From Moniliophthora roreri (lineage: Eukaryota > Basidiomycota > Agaricomycetes > Agaricales > Marasmiaceae): a stretch of 64,000 nt of DNA. A program made the translations under genes and the position numbers. How positions within the stretch are numbered: the stretch's first letter is position 1; every line of letters starts with the position of its first letter. The stretch covers positions 434,001 to 498,000 of the forward strand of contig LATX02000193.1 in NCBI GenBank assembly GCA_001466705.2, in the 5' to 3' direction. Of the stretch, positions 12,864 through 22,883 are shown in pieces. The notes beneath the pieces were generated by a model. That model worked only from the letters and a program-made list of their open reading frames with translations, searched no databases and was not told the DNA's origin.

Positions 12864-14124
12864 ATGCCTATAATTTGGTCTCGGCATCCCAAATACGCGC
12901 TCTTCGGATTCGTCGTCCTTGTAGCAACGTTCTACCTCCTCAATCCACTTGCTGGACGTGGACTACTACGACCCCAAGACTTTGTGTATGACCCCAGTCT
13001 ATCTGGGCGTCTCGCAATGGCGGACAGGATCTACGACAAGCTGCTAGAAGACAGGAAAGGATTGATTAAGAAGTTTGGACCGAACCCCAATAACGTGGCT
13101 ATGTGAGCGCGAACCCCTCTCTATACGCGCTCGCTTTGGGGTGTGCACTGACTAGAAAATGCTTGCAGGTTTCCTCCTAATGAGGACCCATGGCCTGCAT
13201 ACACTGTTTGTGAGTTGTCACCACTTGCTCGTCTATAAGCTGCATCGCAAATTCGTCTAAATAGGGGACTTCTTCCCCGCCGCTTATAACTGCCCTCACG
13301 AGATACAACGTTTGGGTGCTCTTGGTGACGGTGGTAAATGGGTTTGTGGTATCTCTCGTGTCAGTGACAAAGAAGACTGCGTTGTCTACTCGTTCGGTAC
13401 GTCCATACTACCCATCTGATGTGTCATAGTTACCAATATCCTTTGCTGTCTAGGTATTAACTACGAGTCCTCATTCGAAGCTGAAATCCTTGCCAACACT
13501 CGTTACTGTGAAGTTTGGGGATATGATTTCTCTGTTAACTCGTTCGGACCGGAAATCTCGAAATCTAACCAGCACCGTGCTCACTTCAAGTCTTACAAGC
13601 TTGCCGGCACTGATCGGGAAGCCTATGGCGATGAACCAGCGCAGTACACGCTCGCCACGTTGATGAAGCAAAACGGTAAGTTTGCAGACTGGATCTTCTG
13701 GACGCTGACTCTTTCTTGACAGGACACAAGCACATCGACATTCTTAAAGTCGACGTTGAATCTTGGGAATTCGAAACCCTCACCGCTCTCGTTAAGCCAT
13801 ACTTGGAAGCAGGCGAGCCTCTGCCATTCGGCCAGCTCCAGCTCGAGATCCACGTCTGGCACAAAACCTTCCCTGAATACCTTAAATGGTGGGAGACCCT
13901 TGAGGCTGCTGGACTCCGTCCTTTCTGGACTGAGGTAAGTTAATCTATCACTTTTCTCCCTATACTTCTAGTGCTTAATCGTACTTCCACAGCCCAACCT
14001 CGTCTACCAAAACTACAACCGCGGTGGCTCTACCAACCTTGCCGAGTACTCTTTCCTTAACATTAAAGGTAACAACATCTTTATCAAGGATCCCAAACCC
14101 AACAGAAAGCACGAGCACATGTAA
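12864..14124 (+). CDS. Membrane-anchored methyltransferase-domain protein, copy B (tandem paralogue)
   Basis: Six exons (12864-13102, 13169-13209, 13265-13396, 13454-13675, 13723-13934, 13993-14124) give 325 residues. Exons 1-5 have exactly the same lengths as in copy A; exon 6 is two codons shorter near the C-terminus. The anchor helix, the GDGGKW motif and the DILKVDVESWEF strand are all kept, so this copy is probably functional. An in-frame Met lies 24 bases upstream, but 12864 was chosen because the following residues align with the start of copy A. Changes are mostly synonymous or conservative, suggesting a recent duplication under constraint. Confidence 0.88.
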
Positions 14125-14254
14125 ATGATGACGCAGACGGGAACGAGACACACCTAAAATACTCACTTTTTGAATACATACGATAACTCTTTATTGCTAC
14201 CATATCACTCGAGTATATATATACTTAGCAGCGGATTTATGTGAACTTTTTGCA

Positions 14255-15059
14255 ATTCGATACGTCTGGGATCACTCGAAAAGAAACGCCCCGTTTCCAT
14301 CGTCGACAAGAGGATTACTTTACTACCACCAACCTCACCCACATGCACCTCTCGGTGCTTGCAGAATCCAATTTCGACTCTGTGATAGCCTAGAAGGGTT
14401 CGCCTCTGGACGGGACTTGTTATTACCCGACGGAACGCCCTGGGGAATATCAATGTGGTGGATAGCTTCTTCGGGATTAGGAGAGGATATGGTAGAGAAA
14501 GGGATTATCGACAGGAAGAGATTGAAAAAGTTCACGAAAGTAGGCTCTGGACTACATCCTCGTGCTCCGGTCACTCTCGTTTGGGCGTTGGGACAGCCGT
14601 TTCGGCTTGTTATAAGGCGTACTAGGACTCTTTATGCGTGTATTTGCGTTGCCGGAGAAGAGAAACTGGTTCACCTTCGATTGAATGGTTTACTCAAACT
14701 TCGGGAGTTTTTGGACAGCGTAGTCAGAGACGCGGAAGATGGTGTGTCTATGCTTATTAGCTTTTCCGTATACTTTATCGTTTACACGACCCCTTCCTTC
14801 TTTAGATGAATTGGTTTTGTCAGTCTATCTGGATCATGACCCGCGTCGTCCCTTGGTTGTACGGGTGGCGGAGGAACCTCCTGAACCCTACAATGAATGG
14901 CTAAAAAAACATTCTCCAGTTCCTCATGTTACCGTCTCCAAGAAGGCGAGTCGACAGTTTGGTGATCAGGAGGTTACAAGCAGTCTTCAAGACGCGCTAA
15001 AGATCCTCATATCCCAGAAACCTATTCTCCAACCCTCATGGCACGGTCTTGGAATATAG
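14255..15059 (+). CDS. Unrecognised Agaricomycete protein, 5' end uncertain (possibly truncated)
   Basis: An open frame runs without stop to 14741, then a 64 bp GTGTGT..TTTAG intron leads to exon 14806-15059, ending in a stop. The readable part starts with RGLLYYHQPHPHAP and continues through SLEGFASGRDLLLPDGTPWGI (cited here only as landmarks) to PSWHGLGI. RG-L/F-YYH followed by a GRDL...PWGI-type segment recurs in an expanded mushroom family of unknown function; that is memory, not a search. No in-frame ATG is visible before the duplicated 3' region of the methyltransferase, so the start is either in an undetected upstream exon or was lost. The given start is only where the frame becomes convincing. 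Confidence 0.5.
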
Positions 15060-15433
15060 TATTCTTTTTGTCCCGATGTCTATATGTATTCCCGAAGACA
15101 GTACGTGTTGAGAGGGTCTACATCATCGAGCTCCAGTTATTGAGTGCTCCCTGGCTTCATTCTCGTGGAAAAGGGAACGTCAGCTTTTCAGAGTTGGAAC
15201 ATCGGGCATTGCAAGCACTCTTTTGCGTATCGACGCGAAGCCCATCCCGCTTCGAAGAGGACGGTACCTCCATTACCATTTGCGCAGGAGGCTTTGAACG
15301 ATTGTCTTCAAAACTCTAACGCAACAGGTGGCTTGGATCTAGATATTCGCATACTGGATAAACTGATTGCTATTATAAATACATATGTAACATGAACCCA
15401 AACGAATTTCGAGATATAACAACGTTGCACCTT
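15060..15433. other. Intergenic region between convergent genes
   Basis: A plus-strand frame at 15144-15395 reads rather like coding sequence (it includes GHCKHSFAYRREAHP), but it has no start, no domain and no clean splice to the preceding gene. It could be a leftover 3' exon. Confidence 0.3.
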
Positions 15434-18400
15434 TCACCAGTGACTTGGTTTTACGGGCACTGGTGGCACTTTCTCAGAAGGAGAGTCACCTGCCCTTGAT
15501 CCACCCGACCGCGAACCTCCATAAACCGACAGTTTTCTACCAAATGTGGCGTTTTGAAGATCCTTTCTCGACATTCCGCCAGGCGTTGTTGGTCGAGACC
15601 GAGGAACGCCATTTAGCCTATCCAGCGACTCTTGGCGACTCGAAGCACGACTGTGCGTACGTGAGCCGGTCATTGAGGCAGGGACAGTTGCTCGAGGTAT
15701 AAAATCAACCGGAGAAGAGCCACCTGAACTCGAGTGATCCTCGAACTCGCTCTCCGAGTGTGGCTGAGAACCACCGTTTCCGCCTCGGCCATAAACGGTC
15801 AATGCGTGATCCAAAGAGAGCATTCCATTCATACTCCTGGATAGGCGCTTGATGTCTTTCATTCGACCCTGCATAAACGTCGACATGCGGTTCGTTGCCC
15901 GTGCTGAGATTTGCTCCTCAAAGCTTGTGGCATTATCCTTTCCACCTTTTGCTCGAGCGGTATGCGCGTCAGCAAGGCGAAGAGGTCGTGGTGCAACGAG
16001 AGCAGCAGGCTGTGCTTGTCGCGGAGTTCTAGGGTCATCATCCTCCTCTTCGTACAATGTAGCTTGTCGAGATGGCATTCGCCGGACTCCTCGACGAGAT
16101 GCCGCAGGAGCTTTTGAAACTGTTGAAACCGCCTGAGATAGAACTTGGTCGAAGGATACACTCTGCCGCTTGTTCCTCACTGTCTCGAAGGTATTGGAAG
16201 CTTTCAGTGGCCGTTCGGTGGTTAGATCGACCTCGACACCACGCATACCGACATTGATATCTTTAGTGAGAACGAAGAAGCTACTATCTTTGATTCTGCG
16301 GGCGACGAAACGCCAGCGTGCACGAGCCTTTTATGTGGAGTTCGTTAAATGGCTGTGCAATGTCAGTAGAGAAAGAAAAACTCAACTGGATTAGCCTCAT
16401 GCATGGGATCATAGAGCGACTGCGCAGCAAGGTCTACGTAGAAGCTTTCTACACGTTCAGCAATGCGCTGGAGGAATGACATCAAGACAGTGGAGATCTT
16501 GTGAAGCGCCTAAAATATCCAGTTGTCAGTCAAATGCAAACAGACTACGTGCCTCGATTACTGACCTGCTTTTCCTTTGTTGGATATCTTTTGATGACTT
16601 CACCGACACGAATGAAGGCTTCGTACCCGGAACAAATATCCTCACGGATGTACTCAAGGAATTGAACATCCAAGTCAAGGACATTCCGTGTATACGTTAT
16701 TATTCCGCGCTCGAAAGCGGGTGCCGAGGTAGCGGCGTTACTGACAAACTCGCCAAGTTCTGCAATTTCCTTGCGGGCGTGAATAGCAGCGGGGCTGGAG
16801 GTTGCGTGGGTGATAATGCCGACAACGTCAGGAAGGAGCGATTGGTCGTCACTGTTGGCGATGGAGAAGGAAAGTTGCAGATAGAGCTCCTGAAGCCTAA
16901 GAATGGGAGTTAGCTTCAAATTAAATGAGGATTGTTCTGCACTTACTTCGACCCGAACAAAACCGGGAATCCCGTCTTTGTTAAAAGACGACTCTGTAGT
17001 TGATAGAACTTACGAATGGCATGGGTGGAGAGTAATCCACCCGAGAACCACGTTTTGGCGTCTTTCTTCAACGTATCGACCTCAAAGTATAATGTGGTGA
17101 GACTCTCAACACAGGTTCGCATGTAATCCACCCAGAGGTCATATAGGTCGTTAATCTCTGGCATTTGGAACGAGGGCTTGGGCATGAGGTATCCAATGAA
17201 GTACTTGCCAAGGAGACTGAGCGAGGGGTAGAAATCAGATACTAGATCCATCAAAAGATTTAGAAACCTACCTCATGACCTCTGGATTAGACGTGTGAGC
17301 AACTTCGTCGAACGTGACACTTGCATCCAATCCGGCAGATCCAGCAACAATCATTGTACCACCAGGATGTATCGGCAAGAAGTCGGTCACGTCATATACA
17401 CAGCCGTGAACGCCAATCCACATCTTGCTACCCTCTCTGTGCCCAGTGTGCCTCGCGAGTTCACTCAACGGGATGTACTGTTCATTCTCGCTCATAACTC
17501 TAGGTGTCATGAAGACATCCAGCATGAATCGCCTTTCAGCGAAGGCTTGAGCAAGCATTTCATCAGCACCCTCTTTGGTTACTGCACGATATTTGTAGAG
17601 TGCCTGTCGAATGCCCTTCATGACGGTCTCGTAGAGGGAGAGCGATCCGCACACATAGAGGTATCCACCATGTCCACCGAGTTTTGTTGAAATTACCATG
17701 TCGCAAACCAGTGGCCCTTGATCGACGATGGTTTGATCAATGTACCGAGGTTCCATATGTTTCTCGACCAGATCTTTTTGAACAGGATCGTAAACCAATC
17801 CGCTCGAATCCCTGGAGAATGCAACATGCAATTCAAGCTTGCCTGATGTGACATACTCGCGAAGTTCGTGCTTGTATAGGAATTTCTGCCTCGATTGAAC
17901 TCCGAGGAACAAGATATTCCTGCCGATAACACCTGAACCTATACGTGCTTGCCAAAAGCCACGGAACGGTGCTATCCCAGAGCCACCAGCAAACATGGCG
18001 ACGGGAGCTGCCGGAGAAAGGGGCAGTTGGAAATTCAACGGACGTGAAACACCGACAAGAACCTACAGGAAACACATTTAGCTATTACTACGAGACTGAA
18101 AGGAATCTGTGTCAAACCTTTTCTTCTTCATACCCTCTGCTTGTTAAATGATGCTTCGGTTCATGATCTATCGTAGGGTCGGGATTGAGGAACCCACTAG
18201 ACACACCAGGCCTCGTCACCTTCAAGCCATGAGAGTCTGGCGGCAGCAATAGCGAGCTGACTTGGTGCTCGCTGCGAGCAACAGTCAAGTCGAGTGACTC
18301 GGGCATCAGATCGAATGGGAAAGAGGAGATTGAGTACGTTCGAGGCACCTCAGGTGCAACGAGATTCAGTAACCATGACAGGTCGTCAAGTGAAAAGGCC

Positions 18401-21208
18401 TGGTCCCAGATTTGTTCAGCTACTTCGTTCAGAGCAAGGATGAGAAGGTCGCCTAGGGAACCATTGACTGGCCAGCTATCGGAACTGAGGACACGTAAAG
18501 TTGTTGAGGAGGTGCGAATCATAGTGTGAACCTAGACTTCCTTTATCAGACGCTGCAAGCCACCACAGAGAACATTCTTACATTCATGACCATCTCCTTT
18601 GTAAGGGGAGCAAGTTTGCCTTTGCGGAGAACATCACGCACAGTGAGTCGAGGCTCCATTCGCTCGTCAAGTTTCGAACATTCAGCTTCGTGCTGTGCAT
18701 ATCTCCTCCATTTTGCTGCCGCTGGAGTTGCAGCGTCCAGAGGTACGTTGACGTCGAGAAGATCAACCAACCCTAAAGCACCAACTACTTTCTACAAACA
18801 ATTTCAGTTTGCAGCCTTATCGGGTGCACGATGATGGCCTACCTCAATATCACTCCACGAGTTCATCGGCATAATAGCAAGACGATCACCGGGGATGAAT
18901 GTGAGGCCAATGTTGTGCAAGTCAAAAGTGACTTTTCCTGTAGTCCGCTTCTCATCGTCGTCTATGTTTTGTCTGTTGGTTATTTTCGCCTGGATTAACG
19001 CATCCATGAGCCTTAATTCATTTGAGGAAGATAGAAACGTACCCAAAATCTGCACTCATCATAAGTTCCGCGCATTTCATGTGGTTCAACGTCAAGGACC
19101 GCTTTTGAGCGATAAGGCTCCAAGCGTTCTTTCATTGAGGCTGCGAGAGTGCGGTGAACTTCCTGCCACGGACGACCGATCTCATCTGTAGAGCCAGCAC
19201 CACCACTGGGCCAGAGTCGTAAGCAAAGCGTACAGAAGTAATGATGACGAAACTCACTTGGTTTCAACACGGCCGGTCTTCGCTACAACCTCCAGGAAGC
19301 CGTAGACCTTGTCTGCATGATGTCAGTACAGTGAGCGGCTTATTGAGAAAAAAAAGACCAACATCGGTGAGTTCCCCTGCAGTTAACGAAGTCAGCTAGG
19401 GCACGTCAGGACAAAATGATACAACTGACATGAATCCTTTTTCTCCAGCATAGCTTTCTACGATTGCATCAAGCACACCTATTAGTCGTGGATCACCCGA
19501 AGCCTTGACATAAGGTACGACTGGATAATGATTTTCAATGGCAGCTAAGAACGCTCGAACGTTGAGCGGCATCCATGCACGAAGATGAATAGATTCGATG
19601 CCAAGGAAGGACTTGTAGTTTTGCCGCTAACAGAGTCCACGTTCAGTAAGATGTGTGACTTAGCAAAGGTTAAAACCGGTTACCATCAAGAACGTGTCCA
19701 TGCATTGGAATATCGGTAAAAACAGTCCCGAAAGCGCTGGAAGGCGTTTGGACAACGGAGCAGAAAATTTGGCGTATCCTTGACTGTACGAGTACATCAG
19801 CACATCAGTCCACAGATATGGATGCAGGAACGGGTTTACCCCCATGTTGCTGGCGGTGCAAAATTTTCACCTGCGTGTGGATTGACGGATATTTTGTGGA
19901 AGACATAGGGAAGCTGATCAATCACTTCCTTCAATTTGAGCAACTCGACCAGTAAACCTATAAAGGGTAAGATCATCAAAAAAGAAAATGTTAGACACAA
20001 TATGTCAATAGTATCTAGCAGAAGCACTTACCGTCATTGTCCTTCTCCATCACTCGTTCCTGGCAGCGAGCCATCAGGTCGGGCCCAGGCGTAAAAAGAC
20101 CATGAACCTCCGCCTGAGAAGCGACGTTGTCATGGTATGAGATGATGTATTAACGTGATGGACTTACCATGCACAACAGGAACATTGCTTCACCGCGATC
20201 GTTGAAGATGGGCCAACGGAGGTCCATATTCTCCGCACGAGCGAGATACGGATAGACAGACGTCGGGTCACGGATCTATGTTTTCTTTTAACGCAATAAG
20301 AGAAGACGCGGGCACGGTCACGAACCTTGTAGTTGTGCAAAGACACATCGGACTGAGAGAGGTATGGAAGTGGTCTTCCCAGTCGTACACAAACTTGTCT
20401 GAATGGTATAACAACAGAACGAGGGATACCCTTTGTTTCTGGTTCCTGCCGTAACATGATGAGGATCATTTGATAGACTCAGCTCAAGAAAAAAAATGCT
20501 AACCTCATCTGGTTCTCCTTGAATGTTATAGAATAACTCTTTTCGAGCACCCAAGCTTTTAATTCCTTCATGTCCATCGTTGTTTTCCTCGTAACGCCAG
20601 ATGCTCGCAAGGATTCCCAAACACACAACTGATGCCCAGAGCGCTGCATCTGGAATCGTTTCGGGAGATCCGTCTACCAATGGCAATTCGAGTATAGCCT
20701 CACGAACGCGCCCACGGGCAATCAATCCTGGAAGACGTGCACAAAGATCAGACCACACACGACCGGGAGTGAGCGCCAGTGCAGCCGGCGAAGCGTTCGG
20801 GTCCGCGGGACATAATCCGTGTTTCGTGGAAAGGAAGCCATCTCGCCAGCCTGTAATAGCACCGAGTGTGTCGGCTCGCTCGAGAACCCTACGAGCGGGA
20901 GCGCCTAGAGCCACCGCAAGAACGTCGAGTTCAGGAGGGTTAAGGGAGTCGGCGTTCTGAAGCATGGCTTTTGAGGAAGAAAGGTCTTTGGGTGGTGCTT
21001 TGGGGAGGAGGACTTCGCATATGGTCTTCTTCTCTTTCTCGATGGCAGTTTGGAGAGCGTTGGGTCCTTGTGGTGCACCGTATAAAGACGCGCCGGAGGG
21101 CTGAGGAGATCCTAGCCAGGCGCAACCTCGAGGTCCATACCCTGCGAAAGTGGTACTAGAAACCGGGCAAGAGCCTGTAGTAGAGCCAGTTGCGGGACAA
21201 GCAGACAT
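15434..21208 (-). CDS. Multidomain fusion: IDO-like haem domain, FAD/NAD(P) reductase, cytochrome b5, unknown C-terminus
   Basis: Eighteen exons, from 21208-20504 to 16327-15434, give 1613 residues with every phase consistent. Residues ~100-554 follow the indoleamine 2,3-dioxygenase fold: RVREAILELPLVD, VVIPFRQV...GRPLPYLS, ENMDLRWPIFND, FQCMDTFL, HLRAWMPLNVRAFL. His480, in MGTHRYKVYGFLE, aligns with the proximal haem ligand. The GGSA(G/A)QSS motif of active IDOs is missing. Residues ~555-810 form a P450-reductase-type FAD domain (IPGDRLAIMPMN; R737-TYS). Residues ~812-1000 form a nucleotide domain with AGGSGIAPFRGFW. No FMN (flavodoxin) domain is seen. Residues ~1005-1080 are a cytochrome b5 with HPGG (His1043) and a second ligand, His1067, in AHTSN. 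About 530 residues follow: a helical region, a conserved-looking NPARARWRFVARR segment and a basic, serine-rich tail. There is no signal peptide or membrane helix, so it is probably cytosolic. Domain calls are strong; catalysis is inferred. Confidence 0.88.
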
Positions 21209-22883
21209 TATGGTTGGTTATTTGAGGTGTTTTGTGTAGTGAAAACAATTTAAAAACGAATGTACTGGAAGATGAACATCAATTGCTGATCCGTATGAAG
21301 CGTTTGAGCCTACGCACCAATAACAACTGGTGGCAAGACCAACGCTTGTCCAATCTAAAAGGGCGAGGAATGAAAAGGAAGCAGCGACCTAGCGCAAGGG
21401 TTGGAAAGGCTGGGACAACGAAGTAGAGCCAGTTAAAGAGTAAATGAAAAGAGAATAGAGACGGGAGCGGTAATGCCATCTCTTGTTGGATATATAAGTA
21501 AATATAAAAAACCTCACGCTGAATCGCGTAGATCAAACCTCACCTCGCATTTCTGTTTCTCTTGGCAGAAACACCCACAGTTTCGGATTCTGACATGTTG
21601 CCATTCAACAACAAGATTAACGTTAGACATGCCCGCCGCTGCTTGTCCGCGCCCTTTCAGCACGTTACAAGAACCAGGCTCCCGAGATGTTTATTGTTCA
21701 GAGGTTTAGGTGGACAGGCTTTCTGGCGGACGAAAGTGGACGGATGTTTGGATGACTTGGACGTGATGCATCGGTGATACCTATGAAACCTATGTAGTAT
21801 GATCTATTCAAAGTCACGGCATCCGGTGCGTCGCAATATGACTTCCCGTTTAAATCCAGTTCCGAGCGAGTTCCCGTCACCAACTGAATTTCTGACTGGT
21901 ATCACTGTGGCAACCATCGCAGTTCCTAGAGAACCCCCGAATGACAGGATACTCTTAAACGGAGAGCTGCTTATACAGAAAACATGAGTTGGTGGTAAGG
22001 CTGGTTCATGGGGCAAATTACGAACCACCGAGATTACCCACAAACCTATCAATGGACTGTACCAAGCTTTAGGAAGCGACGCGTGCTGAAGAGCCGAGAA
22101 ATTGGAGGTTTTTTTTAGGGTAATTAGGAAATTGACTCGTAAGCACAAACCTACGAGGCTCCCTCACCCTGTGCCTTGAACTGGGGGGCGGTCCAGGCTG
22201 AGTCCAGGCATCATGATGATTCTACCGCCTTTTGTCGCCGAAAAACGTTCATGTATAATATCATGATTCATCCTGCGAATCTTCCGCTTCTGTGAACATT
22301 GTCACTGAGCATCAAAGATCAACTTGCAATGGTGTTCATGATATTACAGCCTTGATCGTCGAGCGCACACTGTCACCTCTTTAGCTGAATATGGCGTGCT
22401 TTATGAAGGAAAAGGCACCTCGACGACTGCCATTGGAGGACACGATCGTGGGAATTACAAGTCCGCGCGGGTATCACGCGCACGTCGGGGACGGTGGGTA
22501 AGCCGTTGACCTGTTCAGGGTTTTCCTCATCGATGTCGGGATACTGGTAACGCTTCGAAACTTCAACATTCCAGACGTTCAGAATCAGAGGAAGCGAGAA
22601 TGAGCTTCGGATTTGGAACAAATCTTGGATTGACATCATGGGTAATATCTTCCATCGGACTTGTTCCAATAATTGACATTCAAATCTTTTTTTGTAGATT
22701 TCTCCTGTCCTTATTCTCAGCTTCAATCAATGATAAGCAGCACGCCACTCCGTTTCATGTATTGCAGTACAACCAATCCTTCTAGGACAGCTTGCGGGCC
22801 AACGAGTAAAGAACGAAGGAGTCACATGCCTCGGGCTGGTCATGTCTTTGACAGGGTTCTTTATCTCTTTCTTTCTAACCGCC
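21209..22883. other. Divergent intergenic region
   Basis: This separates the fusion gene (-) from the SNF2-like gene (+) and must hold both promoters. A minus-strand frame at 22373-22726 contains YQYPDIDEENPEQVNG and looks faintly protein-like, but it has no recognised domain or spliced partner. Nothing else is supported. Confidence 0.4.

Larger units (their letters stand above)
11150..14248. repeat. Tandem gene duplication (two ~1.5 kb units)
   Basis: Each unit holds a pyrimidine-rich leader, the whole six-exon gene with introns, and a 3' region ending near a GCAGCGGATTTATGT string. Introns are retained and similar, so the copy arose at the DNA level, not through RNA. The right edge falls near 14248, where similarity stops just ahead of the next gene's first readable codons. 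Confidence 0.7.

Noticed and set aside
366..21208. Secondary-metabolite cluster joining the TmpA-like protein, methyltransferases and the IDO fusion
   Set aside because: No core synthase, transporter or regulator lies among them, and the methyltransferase family is not a typical tailoring enzyme.
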